Shown here one piece after another: positions 49,641 to 61,619 of a DNA stretch of 64,000 nucleotides. The DNA comes from Linyphia triangularis (lineage: Eukaryota > Arthropoda > Arachnida > Araneae > Linyphiidae), in assembly GCA_963978545.1 (NCBI GenBank), contig OZ021724.1, positions 96,579,792-96,643,791 of the forward strand. The letters are read 5' to 3'. Numbering within the stretch: position 1 is the first letter of the stretch; every line of letters begins with the position of its first letter. A model generated the notes under the pieces. It was not told the origin of the DNA. It did no database searches and saw only the letters and a list, made by a program, of their open reading frames with translations. Both the position numbers and the translations under genes were made by a program.

Positions 49641-51664
49641 GTCCACGGCGCTAAACTGAAATAGCATTCCTTTTGTCACAAAAAAAAGAGAGGTTGCACG
49701 TGGCATATTCCCGAGCAACCCCATTTCTAAGTATAAAGTATTTATTTGAAGGTAAGTTTCTCATAAATATTTTATATTTTGATAAATGGCGCATTATTAA
49801 AAATTATGAATCATTGTATTCTTACGTTTTTGATGATGCAATATAGCGGCTTTTTGATTACTGTATTTGGAACTAAAAAAGATAAGCTTCACAAATTACT
49901 TTTGCTTATCATTAGTTATATTTTCTATCGCTTAATCACGAGTTTATTTTCTGCCAAGCTAAATAAATGAGAGCTGACCTACCTGTTTAAAGAACCAACC
50001 TTTGCCAGTGCAGCATGGCTGTCTGAATAAGATGCATAATACATTTGCATCTTTAATTTATAAGGTATCTTGAGCATTGACAGAAATTGCCATATCTTCA
50101 TCCAGAAGTGCAATGTTAAAATTCCCTATTTGTTTTGAGATATGGATTTCTAGTTTAACACTGTAAGGTTCTCAATTTGTTACTTTTCCGTTAGACGGGT
50201 TCCAGATGAAATCGTAAAAATGTCATGAAACCTGGAATTTAAATTTTTTTTTTTTTTTTGGAAAAGTCGGGGGAAAATGCTTTGCAATTGTAGTGGTAAC
50301 ACTGTATAAAGATAATGTAGGGTCATTTAAAAAAATTGGAGATGCTGTCATTTTCTTTACGATAGCTGGTAATTTTTGTGTATGTTTATTAAAAAATTTA
50401 AATAAGGGATACATTTCCTGTTTTTGCAAGAAATAGTGTTGTAGTTGATCTTGTATTTTCCTGTCTATCATTGGCATTTTTTTTGTGGTAAAAAGTTCAA
50501 ATTGTCTGACCTTGGGGGTTCAGCTCGGACCAATGCTTTGACTATAGTTAGGCTTTTATAAAATGGAAAAAGTTGTTATAAGACGTTCGTTTTCTTATAC
50601 CCGTCAACATTTATCGCTTTTTAGTAATCATGAAATACATGCACTTTTATCCTGTTTTGTAAATGAAATATGATCTACCTACTTTTATCTAGTTTTGTAG
50701 ATTAAATATGACCTTCTTTAATAATTTCCCAACTTGTTACTCATATTCACCTAATTGTTTCAAACTGCTCTTTTTTTCCTCGCATTTTATTAATGGTAAC
50801 TGATTCGATATTTGTAAAGCATTAAAAAAAGTAAATGGAATATTGAAAAATCGGATATCAAACAGAAGTAATGATGCTTTTTTTTAACTTGAAGATCAAT
50901 AAGTTTTTACTAAGAATCTACATAGGTTTTTAAAATTGTTGCCTTTTCTTTATTATGTATCTTGCTGATTGGTATGATTTTAATATGGATGTTAAAAGTC
51001 CTTGGCAGCTAAGTCCGAAAACGGAGGCAATCTGTTTTTTATCCGATACAAGCAATGCAAATACAGAGAAGCAATGCAGTCCAGTTAAATGACCAAGATT
51101 TCCAATTAACAAACCAAGCTGTACAATTAACAAACCAAGCTGTACCAGAACAAGGTGTCTATCAGTGAGCTGAATTTCCTTTTCTCAATTTGAAGATTTA
51201 TTAAAATTTAACTATCACTTGCGGAACAGAAAATAACCTTTTTATTTTTTTTTACACATTTTATTTAATTAGAAATTCCAAAGAGTATGAAGTTCGTGAG
51301 TCAATGGTTTTGGGTAGATAAGCTAACTGTAAATTTTATTCATTATCATACCCATTGATTTACACTTCCATATAATAAATTTGTGAGACTGTCCCCCCCC
51401 CCCCTTTCAAAAAGCAGAAGGTATTTGGCAATTAAAGAAATATTAAACAATTTTGCTTCTCATTCAGAATTAAAGAGTAGTATGTTGTAAAAAAAAGTTT
51501 ATTATTTGACAAGTTATGACAGTTTGGGCTTCATCTATCACACAATAGCAGTGATTTAGTGCTATGCATATGTGGGGTAACAGTTTTTACATGAAAGGGG
51601 GTCTATGTTTCAAGAAATTTCATTTATAAACTCTGTTCTTAGAAAGTGTAAAAATATATGGTTT
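49641..51664. other. Flank beyond the duplication, no defined gene
   Basis: A GTAAGT donor-like site follows an open stretch at 49,655-49,750, so a small exon is possible but has no acceptor or start that I can defend. A 21-bp sequence (CAATTAACAAACCAAGCTGT plus A) occurs twice in tandem at 51,103-51,145. C-runs occur near 51,393. Otherwise AT-rich. Confidence 0.4.
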
Positions 51665-52025
51665 CAGGGTTCATACGCCTCAGGGAAAACTCAGGGATAT
51701 TAAATTAGCCTTAAAATCTCAGGGGAAAAAGAAAAATCTCTAAAGCCTGGGAAAAGTCATTATTACTCTAGAAAAAAAATCCTACTCTTTGGTGCTCATT
51801 GTTTAACTTTAACACGAGGAATTGAAGTTGCAAAATTATTTAACACATACTAGTAGACAGTTATTCTTAAGGAAAAAAGACTTTTTTCAAGTTATCTGAA
51901 GAATTTGTGTAATCAAGGTTCGACTATTTATGTATCTAAAAATAATTTACTGTGTGTTGAACACGACTCTTGAATAATCAGGGAAATCCCGGGGATTTTT
52001 TTTTTTTAATTGTGTATGAACCCTG
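51665..52025. mobile_element. hAT-like MITE, 361 bp
   Basis: The ends are the perfect 12-bp inverted repeat CAGGGTTCATAC. Inside are CTCAGGGAAAACTCAGGGA-type motifs on the left and CAGGGAAATCCC on the right. Only GGTTT is repeated at both flanks (5 bp), shorter than the usual 8, so either this family makes 5-bp duplications or the flanks have mutated. No coding sequence. Confidence 0.75.
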
Positions 52026-52500
52026 GGTTTGTTTCACAATAAAATTTCAAGAAGCGTATTTTCAAAAAATTACCCCATGGAATTTTTCACTTATATAAGG
52101 AAAATGCCTCTTCCTTCAGTTTTGGCATTAAATTATTACCATTGTCTTTGTTGATTATAATCAGGGGCTCCGATTCTGTGTTTCAGATAATAAAAAAAAG
52201 CCTATTTGTAGCATAATTACTAAATGAGCATTTGAAAAAATCTTATTCAACCATTTGATAATTGAAACAAAAATGTAGCAAATTTAATGACAAGATATTA
52301 ATTTTATATTTTAACTTTATGTTAAACGATTTTTCAAATTTATTTTCCAAATTAAAAGTGAGAATGTGTTGCTGTTTTCAGAAAATGATAAACTGTTTTG
52401 TTAGGTATCTTGTTCAAAATTACTATTTAGTATTACTCAAATTCAACTGTTCGACTGTGAAATCCTATAGAGCCTGACAAGTAAGTGGTCAAAACTATAT
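52026..52500. other. AT-rich spacer
   Basis: It contains the 71-codon frame 52,262-52,477, without a domain. No repeats or element ends are seen. Confidence 0.4.
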
Positions 52501-52940
52501 TGTTGCACAAATTGTCTGTATATAGTGTAAATAGTGATGTATTATTTTAAAATTCTATTGTAATTTATTTTATTTATTAACAGCGATTATACAAGTTAGA
52601 AAAAGGTGGCAACACCTAAAGCAATCGAGAAATTTCGAGATGTTTCTTTTTCAATGAATTGGCTGGAAATTTCGGGAATGTTCTCATTCGCCTGCTATAT
52701 GGAGATCGGGAAAGTTTTCAGATTAACTTCGGACTTCGTTGAAAGCTGATCACTTGGTTGACCTATTGGAGTGAGCTTGTATAACCTCTGTATTCGAAGT
52801 TGTTTTTGCTGAAGCTTGTGTTGAAGCTTGAGAGTGACTGTTGCCTTTGAATAAATTTTGTGAGTTTTCTGAAGAGAATAAATACTAGTTTTTATCTGAA
52901 AAACTGTGCCATCATTGCCTCAGTGGAAAAATTCATAACA
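52501..52940 (+). mobile_element. Probable solo LTR (family B), 440 bp
   Basis: It begins TGTTGCAC and ends CATAACA, with TGTT...AACA inverted termini. It is flanked by ATAT on both sides (52,497-52,500 and 52,941-52,944). A TATA-like GTATAACC lies near 52,778, and two AATAAA motifs near 52,850 and 52,879 are in the expected 3' part. It shares no obvious body sequence with LTR family A. No internal retrotransposon region follows. Confidence 0.65.
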
Positions 52941-52944
52941 ATAT

Positions 52945-54144
52945 ATTTCATTAATGATAAGTAAAAATAAGTTAGATTAAAAAGCAATTATTATTGTTGG
53001 TCATTCAAATTCATCACTCCTTGTGTATTAAAACTCTGTTTAACTATTTCAGGCATTATAATTATTTGGATGTTTTCATTTAAAAATTTCTTTTTTTTCT
53101 CTTCATTCTGCAATGAAGACCCTGATTGATTTTTTGCTACAAAAAACAGGTTTTCTAGTTCTGAAAGACAGCTAATAGGGCATAAAAGAGTTTGTTAAAT
53201 AAATTTGTAAAAATAAGTAAGGTTGGTGTGTAGAGTAGCAGTTGAAGAATGTTATGGGCAATTCTCCGAATTCTGGAACCATTGTACCTAAAAAGAAACC
53301 TCGAGGGAATGTAAAAAAATCTACTAATCTATTTTGGACATCTACGAAAGTTAGATATCCAAAGTATTATTAAAGAGTAATAAAAAAAATGTGTGACAAT
53401 TTAATTTAACTTTGTGACATTGAAAGTTCGATCATTTCAATGACTCTAAATTATGTAAAACAGAGTATAACAGATTGGCGACGTTTAAAGGAACAAATTC
53501 AAGAAAAACGATTGTACTTAATGTAGTCATTTTAATTAGTAGAAATACAAAAGTCCAATAATATTACATTCTAGGTTGAAAAAGTTATGAAACTAAGTTT
53601 AAGTCCTTGCATATGTCCCATGCGTCGGTGTGAAACATAATTTTTTTTAAATAAAAACATTTTAAATTTAAATTTTTACAAAACTTTATTTTTTTCTTTT
53701 GAAATTCAATCACAAAGTGCTGTGCCAATTTTTAAAAAAATAATTTAAACTGGTATTTTAGAAAACGCATATGTCCCTGTGCGTTGGTTTTTTAACAATT
53801 GTTTAAACATTTAAATTAAAATTTTTAAGCAAAAAATTTAAAGTAAGATTTTTAAGCACACAATTATTGTAAAATTCGATATTTACATGAATGAAAACAT
53901 TTTCCTTGGAAACAAATTGAGTTGATATTATTACTGTGTAGCGTTTCATTAAAAAAATATTTTGAATCGTAATGAATTTTCAAATTGTTTAGTTCAAGAA
54001 AGAAATTTTCACAAATCATAGCATTGGTTAGCAGGTATGTGACCTAAAAGTATGACATTCTTTGGCCAAATTTTGCAAAATGTAGAAAAAAAACCTTGAC
54101 TTGTGAGTTTTCTTTCTTTGAATGGGAGGAATGCATCCTTTAAA
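52945..54144. other. AT-rich flank with a short polar frame and dispersed motifs
   Basis: Apart from the frame at 53,254-53,373, there are two occurrences of an ATGTCCC...GCGTYGG motif (near 53,613 and 53,768) that recurs near 55,403 and 61,334. No RNA gene or element ends were found. Confidence 0.4.
53254..53373 (+). CDS. Possible small exon or micro-ORF (39 codons)
   Basis: ATG at 53,254 opens a 39-residue frame with IVPKKKPRGNVKKS, a basic cluster like a nuclear-localisation signal, ending KVRYPKYY and TAA. Codon use is less AT-biased than the surroundings, and a CAG acceptor-like site lies just upstream (near 53,240). No partner exon was found and the product is unknown, so chance is a serious alternative. 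Confidence 0.25.
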   Translation: MGNSPNSGTIVPKKKPRGNVKKSTNLFWTSTKVRYPKYY

Positions 54145-54152
54145 GACACAGG

Positions 54153-55050
54153 CAGGGCTCCAGAAAAATATTTTCTTCCTTCGTACACAAATACCATTAC
54201 CAAAAATTTCCTGCAAGTCTGTGCGCTTTAAATTTTACCGCTGCAGAAAATTAATTTTTACGTACTATTGAGGATTTAAAGTTGTATAATTCAAAACCTT
54301 CTTGGCATTTATTTTGGAAGCATCAAACTCTGCAAAATAAACATCGGTTTCCAATGGCAAATTTTCAGCTTCAATATTAGGGTCATTAGTACTGGGTTGG
54401 CTTCAAGGTTGAACTTGTGAAACGGAAGCAAACATTGATGCTTGTCCAACATGTCTCCTTTTCTAACTGTTTTCATTTTTGTGATTTCGATTTAAATGAT
54501 GGGAATGGTTTTGCTCCAACATTTCTTCATTGCAAATACAGCATTTTACTTTCCTTGTCTTGCTTGGATAGCTCCTTTTTATTTTAAAGAAAAATGTGGT
54601 TTCTTTTAAATTACAATGAAATATCCCAAGAATTCTGTCAAATTAAAGAGAAGATTGAAGGAAATAAACTCTCAAGTGCCTAAAACTCAAGATGCAAATG
54701 GATTGAAAAAGTTACAGTAAAAGAAAAACTTGTAATTGCATGTTTCAATAGGTTCAGATTCCAAAATTAGGAAATTAATCCCTACAGCTGTCAACACCTC
54801 TCCCTTCCCCACCCTACCTAACTGAAATTTCTCCTTCTTCCTAGAAGTAACTGGTGGGAAACTATATGGGGAATAGCAATCCTGCGGAACGATGTCGCTC
54901 TTGCCGGAATGCGGATCGCTCAATCTGTTTGGCGCATAAAAAAAGAGAAAAATAAGAAAAGACCACCCACGACTTTTGATTTTAATTTCCTGCGGGATAT
55001 GCCGATCCTGCGTACATCGTACGCACGTACGTCCATTTTATCGGACTCTG
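54153..55050. mobile_element. hAT-like element, 898 bp
   Basis: The perfect 8-bp TSD GACACAGG lies at 54,145-54,152 and 55,051-55,058. The ends are CAGGGCTCCAG and, in reverse complement, CAGAGTCCGATAAAA, which align imperfectly. A minus-strand reading-frame remnant with a CCIC...H pattern lies inside. The TSD is strong evidence; the poor TIR match suggests age. Confidence 0.8.
54463..54600 (-). pseudogene. Zinc-finger-like coding remnant in the hAT-like element
   Basis: The minus strand from about 54,600 to the TAG at 54,463-54,465 encodes KRSYPSKTRKVKCCICNEEM and then EQNHSHHLNRNHKN. The CxxC-like pair and the following histidines resemble a short C2H2 or BED-type DNA-binding finger, as at the N-terminus of some hAT transposases. 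There is no ATG and no catalytic domain. The assignment is tentative. Confidence 0.4.
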
Positions 55051-55058
55051 GACACAGG

Positions 55059-55840
55059 TAACATTTTTTTTCCTTTTGATTTTTTCCACCTTTCCAAACA
55101 TTATGCAGCTGTTTCTAAATCAGTATAGAAATAAATCAACAGGTGTAAAAGTGGTAGATGTTATGAAAAGGTGTTTGCGTTTGAACACCTAAAGTTGTGC
55201 ATGCCCATTTCAAACTGATTTTTATAAATTAATAAATAATTACTATTAAATTAATTCTTAAATTTTAAGCATTTCTTTGTTATGAGAAATGAGGTTGTTT
55301 AAAAAAAAAATACATGCACCACTCCATTCATTAAAGGGATAAAAAAAGAAACAGGGAAAATGTAAACTTTCGTCTTGGACGTAATTTTCTTTTGTTTCGC
55401 CGTACCCATGCGTCTGTTGCTTATAAATGAATATTTAACCTTGTAAAAACAATTATTTTTCTTTACAACTTAACCACCAACTAAAATTATAGAAAGCTAA
55501 AACATAACGAGTAAATTCATTATATTTTTGTTATTTAAATTTTTTTTAAGAGTAAAAAGAGCGCAAAATATCCTGTGTATCAGCCTGAGAATCGCCTAAT
55601 AACAATCGCCGAATCCTGCAAAATGTTCCAAAATTATGCCCACTTTGAGTAACAAGTAATATAAAGTAAGTATAATTTGTCTAACAAAATATACAAAAAT
55701 TGTAACTGTAAAAATATCACTGTTACTCACTCGCAAAAATAGTATTTCTCGTGCGTCACTTACAGAATGTTCCGTGTGACATTATTTTTGTTTATTAAAT
55801 TTACAAAAATAATCTTTTTGCAAAAATTGAAATAGATATA
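55059..55840. other. Spacer with a direct-repeat arm
   Basis: 55,371-55,500 (GTAATTTTCTTTTGTTTC ... CCAACTAAAAT) resembles 61,300-61,430 in the same orientation, so a diverged repeat of about 130 bp flanks the nested pogo-like element. No gene is seen. Confidence 0.5.
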
Positions 55841-57749
55841 CAGTAAAAGCCCGATTATCCGGAATCGACGGGAAATTAGGATTTCCGGATAACCAAATTT
55901 TCCGGTAAATTGAATGTCGATGTTTTTTTGCCAAATTTAAACGGCAAATAACAATATTTTTTTATAGTGGTGTTACCTAACATTAAAATCGTCACAACCG
56001 GAATGTTTAAAAAATATTCTGCATAACTTTTTTAATTACAAAAATGTTATATTTTACCCTTACAATTGGCAATAATTTGAAATGTTATCCAAATTAAATC
56101 ATTTTCATCTCTGAAATTAAGTATAAAAAAAAATAGAAGATTAAGCGTTGTAAAATATGTTTTAAAAAAAGTTAAGACAGAAGTCTCGATAGTACCGATT
56201 CTAACCGAACCAATATTTTAGGGTTACTGGGCGGACAAGTGGACGATTGCTATTTCCGTTCCGGAGGATATGCGTTTTCACTGTCAGATTCCGAGAATTC
56301 TGGAAAAGTAGATTTTGTATTTAGAAGCCCCCGGGGGCTCCATTGTATGCTCCCCTCCTCACAAACTACATACTTTGTTACTCCTCACAAACTACATACT
56401 TTGTTAAGCTAGCCATACACGATCGTTCCAAATCCAATACCCGTGCCACTCCAATGACATCACAATTCCATTTAGACCGGCTTGAAAACGGGGTCACACA
56501 CGATCACTCCATTTTTAACCATCCACGTCAATCTTGGAAGGTTGAAATCCATGGGCAAAGTCGTTAAGCTATGGTTGTGTTTCTATTAAATTAGGCAGCT
56601 TTTTTCCAAGAAATTTGATTAGTTAATACTTCAAAAATATAGTACAAATATTTTTAAATAAAATGCCGTAAAATTTGTGTTTCTATCATTAGTAGAACTT
56701 AAAATATTCAAGTTATTGTTACTCGACAACAGTATTTCGACCACGCTATTTTGAAACTTTGAAGCTGTTTTTCTCGAAAATAGTTTATGGTCCCCCCCCT
56801 TTTTTTTTTTTTAAATTGATATAACTTAAAAACTACTTCTTATAAATTTATGAAACTTTTCACAATTATTTCTTATATATATTTTTTTAATTTGTCTTCA
56901 GGAATTGTATTTATTACTTTTTCAAAAAAAAAAAGTTTCTAGAGCTTAGCTTACTATTATAGGTTTTGTACAGTTTTTTGAAAAAAATATTTTTTTACAA
57001 ATTTTCTAAATACTTTATTGGAAAATCATGAAAACAGTTTATAAAAGGAATTGCAGTGTCTCACAAAAGTGATGGGACACTTGTGCTTTACAAAAGGAAA
57101 CTAATAAAATAAATTAAAAAAACATGTAAAAATTTTTTGTGGGTGTGTTTCATACTTAAATTTAGTAACAATTATTACATAACATACATTTTCCTAAAAT
57201 ATTAATTTAATAAAAATACAATTGTTTAGAACAGAGCAAAAAATAGCTCACATAAGTGATGGGACACCATTAGATATGCAAAAAAAATTGTTTGAAATAA
57301 GCAATAAAAATATTTTTGGGGGTTTTTATTTTTACTCAAAAGCAATTGGCAATAATTTATAAAATCGTCTGCAATATTTCTCTCCCGTTTTGGAATTTTT
57401 GTGTTTTTTAGCTCTGTGCAGCCATGAATGCTAAACGAAAAGAAACTTCGCCTGAAATTCGAAAATTAGTTATTAATTTCGATATTGAACGTGGAAAATC
57501 TATTAGAGAAACTGCTGAAACAGTTAACTTGAGTCATTCAACAGTTTTCAATATCATTAAACGATATAAAAAGAATCATATGATTCAGGATAAAAGAAGA
57601 CCTGGCCGACCATCAAAGCTATCCAATGGAATAAAGCGAATTATCGTTCGAAATATAAAAAAATATCCAAGAATGAGTGCTCCTAAAGTTGCTGCTGATT
57701 TACAAGCATTATATGGAGTAATTGTTAATCCTGAGACTATTAGAAGAGT

Positions 57750-58524
57750 TGTTGTTGTTGCATGCCCCCGGAGGCCAGCTGAGCTAAACCAGGTCCATGA
57801 TGTCGTACACCCTCAAAAAATCCAACACCAAGACAGGGTCGTCAGCCAAATCCTTCTTAGATAGTCCCAGGCAAGCGAGGATGTGATCAGGCAAAGCCTG
57901 TTCAGTAGAGCAGATTTCGAAGCTCCTTGATCCCTCAATAAATTTCAATGTCTGAAGGCGGCCACTTCGAAAGCGGGCAAGAGTAGTTTGTTCCTGTCTA
58001 TTGAAACCTTGAGCAAGGGAGCCCCAGGACGGGGATATTGATACCAATGGTGCGCTGGGGGGACATTCCAAGTAGTCCTGTTCCTGTGTTTAATCTGAGA
58101 ATGAATCTCCGTAAAGGTGAGAGGCACTGACGGAACAGAGGCCTCGCCAGCACCAGCCTTTGCCAACATATCCGCAATCTCGTTCCCTTCAAGATCAACG
58201 TGGTAGGGGATCCACTGCAGATGAATCTGATGCGATGCGGAAAGTCGTTTTAACTTATTAAGTATTGGCACTCCGACATGGTCTCTAACACCCCGCCAAT
58301 CACTCAGGTGTTGTAGTGCGCTTCTGCTGTCAGACAAAATCCAGATCTCATTTCCATGGGGAAGAGACGTAAGAAGGGTAAGGTTTTCATCGATGGCTAT
58401 CAGTTCACTGCGAAAGACTGAGCAGTAGTCAGGATTTCTCCTCTGTTTCCTAAGGTCATAGCTCTGCAATTTGATGTAAATACCGCTGACAGATCGGTTG
58501 TGATCGTCTTTACTGCCATCCGTG
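57750..58524 (-). mobile_element. 5'-truncated non-LTR retrotransposon, 775 bp
   Basis: It is inserted in the Tc1 transposase with a 12-bp TSD, TATTAGAAGAGT (57,738-57,749 and 58,525-58,536). On the minus strand it starts inside an RNase H domain and ends with a short AAC-repeat tail (GCAACAACAACAAC), the kind of 3' end used by non-LTR elements. The reverse transcriptase is missing through 5' truncation. Confidence 0.93.
57784..58524 (-). pseudogene. Retrotransposon RNase H domain, C-terminal fragment
   Basis: The frame starts at the truncation point with DGSK (first catalytic Asp), followed by FRSELIAID (Glu), ILSDSRSALQ (Asp) and WIPYHVDLEGNEIADMLAK (last Asp), so the RNase H active-site set is visible. 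Near 58,000 a frameshift separates this from TTLARFRSGRLQTLKF and the C-terminal HILACLGL...DDPVLVLDF block, ending DIMDLV and TAG at 57,784-57,786. This C-terminus is the type known from I/R1-like elements of arthropods, including spiders. It is a dead fragment. Confidence 0.9.
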
Positions 58525-61221
58525 TATTAGAAGAGTAATTCGATCTGCTGGATATCACGGTAGAGCAGCCAGGAAAAAATTCTTCTTAAGTGAAAAGAAT
58601 AGAAAACTCAGACTGGCTTTCGCAAAATCCAACATAAACAAGAATTCTGATTACTGGAATAAAGTTATATTTGCTGATGAGAGTAAATTTAATATATTTG
58701 GTTCTGACGGTAGAATCTTGGTGTGGAGAAAATCCAGGGAAGAATTTCGCAAACAGAACTTGGTGCCAACAGTAAAACATGGTGGAGGAGGAGTTATGGT
58801 AAGGGGGTGTATGTCGTCCGCTGGAGTTGGTAATCTTGTTTTTATTGACAGTATAATGGATCAGTACAAGTATATTGACATTTTAAATCAAAATTTGAAA
58901 TCTTCAGCACGAAAATTGAACCTTCATAACGATTTTAAATTCTACCAGGACAATGACCCCAAGCACACTGCTTTGAACGTTAGACTCTGGCTGCTGTATA
59001 ACTGTCCTGAAATAATAAAAACACCACCACAATCTCCAGACTTAAATTCCATAGAGAATATTTGGCAAGAATTGGAATCAAGAATTCGCAAACACACCAT
59101 TTCTTCAAAACAATTAAAATCGGTGCTTCAAGAAGAATGGGGTAAAATCACTCCAGAAATCACAAAAAAATTAGTCGAATCCATCCCAAAAAGATTAAAT
59201 CATGTTTTAAAAGTAAAAGGAAATCCAACAAAATATTAAAACTTTTTAAAAAGTAAAATTTTTGGATAAATATTTGATGGAAAAGTAAGTGTCCCATCAC
59301 TTATGTGAGCTATTTTTTGCTCAATTCTAAACAATTGTATTTTTATTAAATTTATATTTTAATATTTTGAGAAAATGTATGTTATGTAATAGTTACTAAA
59401 TTTAAGTATGAAACACACCCAAAAAAATTTTTTACATGTTTATTTATTTATTTTACTACAGTTTCCTTTTGTAAAGCACAAGTGTCCCATCACTTTTGTG
59501 AGACACTGTATAAGTAATTTAATGTAAAAATGAAGTGATAGCTTTAATTAAATTTATCATGATTTAATTTTTTATCATGAAAAGCGTTAGAAATCTTCTA
59601 AATGCATAGCAATTCTTTATATATTTCAATTAACTGCAATATCAATATCACGGGTTGTGTTTCGGCTCATTGCTAGATGAATAAACACACCCAAATCATT
59701 TCCCCCGTTTTTCCCTACCTGATTCCCTATCGCAGCGCGACAGTTTCTGCCACACACGAGGATTCCATTTGGAATTAATCTTTTGGAAGTTCAGCCATTT
59801 AGAATTCCGAAAAATCGTTCCACTCCAATGATTTCTCGTCGGGTTTCACACACACGGTGCGGTTTTGGTGGAATAGCGGGCCAATTGTCCTGATGGATCG
59901 ATCGTGTATGGCCAGCTTTAAAGTAAAATATGCTCGGAAAGACGGCTTTCTTATTCAAAGATCGACCATTATATTGTATAGATATAGGAAAACAAGAATT
60001 GTAATGCAAATCGCCACGGAATTCCGGATAATTTACAAAACATTCAGTTTTGAATTTGGTTGTCGGCTAATCTAAACAATAATATTATTAAAATAAAATT
60101 ACAGCAAAACAGATTTTATTTTTTAATTGATTGCAAAATACGTTAATAGTTTGCAATAAAATGTAACCCATACTATTTGCACACAAAAAAATAAAAATAA
60201 ACGTTTACCGTTTTGTACACAAAATGGTTGACTAGCCTACAAATAGAAAATTGAGTTGAGATTATAGGGGAGAATGCATTTAAATGAATGCAATTAGGTT
60301 TTATTCTGATGATCATGAGAAACTGGTATTTTTTTATAAAAGATTAAAATGTTAAGAATAGTTGAATTCGGCAGAATTGCACATTTTCTGGATGCGGTTG
60401 AAAATTTACAAATTAAATCACAGGTATAAGTGAATTACGGATGAATCAATATTATATGGAGTAGAATGTATCCGTTATACATGATTTTAAATTTTGTGAA
60501 TTGCATGTTCCATATGTATATCTAGCCTACATACCGAATGATTGGTTTTATCCGGATTTTGTTCAAACCATTAACAAATTTTGAATTTCCTAATTACTCT
60601 GTGTCGGATGCGGTTGAGAGCGTAATTTGCAGTGGAAATTCACCTTTCCTTGCTATAATTACAATAAAAGTAGTTTATAGATTTATATAGATTCCGCATA
60701 TACAAATTACACATATTCCGGAAACGAATATAAATCTCTAATGAAACTAACAATGCAAGAATAAGTAGATGCAAGACGTGTATAGTTCTTTTTTATAGAA
60801 TTCCGGATAAACCAAATTATTTTCTGGAGAATGTTTTCCGGATGCTGTGTTAATAGATTCGGCAAATAACCACAGCATATTTATATTTGAACATTTTTCG
60901 GATATATTCCAGAAAAAACTAAGCTCGCGATTTCCAATTAGAACTCGGCATTCCGGATAAACTGGAATAAAATAAATAACTTTTTATAATAATATATTCA
61001 TTTCTAATCGGTGCAAATTCAGCTATTTCGCCATTACAAATTAAAAGCCATCAAATTAAAGAAAAAAAAGCCTTCAACTTCGAAATATCCAAAGAAATTT
61101 TTAAAAAAAAATCATTTAATGACCTATCGCCGTTATCTGGCAAAATAGTGCCAATTTTATCGCCAAATTTGATTTAAAAAAAATTCCTGTTGAATGAATG
61201 CCGGATAATCGGGCTTTTACT

Positions 61222-61608
61222 AGGTATTATTAACATTTATCCAAATGTACCTTGAATTTCATTATTTTAGTGCTTATAAATTCAGAGAAAATTTAAACTT
61301 TTGTCTTGAAAGTAATTTTCTTTTGTTTCTCCATGTCCCGTGCGTCGGCTGCCTATAAATGCTTATTTGACCTAGTTAAAACAATTATTTTTCCTTATAA
61401 TTTTGCTACCAACTAAAATAATAGAAAATAAAATTGATGCTAATGATGCCTTAAAGCAACAATTATAGGACAGATATTTAAAACTTTATCTGATTAATTT
61501 CTTTTTGGTTTAGATGTTTATTAGCAACTTTTCGAATGAAATTCACTCTATAAATTTAACTTCTAACATGGGATTATTATTTTTTTCTTCACATATCCTT
61601 TTTTTCCA
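61222..61608. other. Spacer with the second direct-repeat arm
   Basis: 61,300-61,430 mirrors 55,371-55,500 in the same orientation. AT-rich otherwise; no gene. Confidence 0.5.
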
Positions 61609-61619
61609 GGATTTGTCTG

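Larger units (their letters stand above)
57424..59239 (+). pseudogene. Tc1-like DD34E transposase, split by a retrotransposon
   Basis: ATG 57,424 starts a frame with an N-terminal helix-turn-helix pair (RETAETVNLSHSTVFNIIKR) and a GRPR-like RRPGRPSKLS linker. It is cut at 57,749 and resumes in frame after 58,536. The catalytic domain is present: FADESKF (first Asp), QDNDPKHTA (second Asp) and SPDLNSIENIWQELE (Glu), with 34 residues between the last two. The frame ends at TAA 59,237. Without the 775-bp insert and one TSD copy it is 342 codons, full length for Tc1, with no stop. The insertion alone appears to have killed it. Confidence 0.95.
57054..59508 (+). mobile_element. Tc1-like transposon, 2,455 bp
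   Basis: The termini CAGTGTCTCACAAAAGTGAT and the matching right end are inverted repeats. A second copy of the GTGATGGGACAC / GTGTCCCATCAC motif lies internally on each side (near 57,258 and 59,290). TA follows the right end; the left flank reads TG, a decayed TA. It holds one transposase gene interrupted by a retrotransposon fragment. Confidence 0.93.
56407..59917. mobile_element. TTA-flanked DNA element, interrupted by Tc1
   Basis: The left end AGCTAGCCATACACGATCG and right end CGATCGTGTATGGCCAGCT are inverted repeats with one mismatch. TTA flanks both sides (56,404-56,406 and 59,918-59,920). A 3-bp TTA duplication fits PIF/Harbinger; the TTAA on the outside leaves piggyBac as a weaker possibility. 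Its own sequence is only about 1.06 kb after removing the Tc1 element, and no protein is recognised. The frame at 56,343-56,567 runs across its left edge and is not a gene. Confidence 0.7.
55841..61221. mobile_element. Pogo/Tigger-like element hosting a nest
   Basis: The left end is CAGTAAAAGCCCGATTATCC. The right end is its reverse complement with one terminal change (GGATAATCGGGCTTTTACT). A TA precedes the left end; the right TA is not clean. Such ends are typical of pogo-group Tc1/mariner elements, which is the basis of the call. CCGGATAA motifs recur inside the right part. Without the nested elements about 1.9 kb remains, and I see no DDE transposase or CENP-B-type domain in it. 60,010-61,200 holds only AT-rich DNA. 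Confidence 0.65.
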
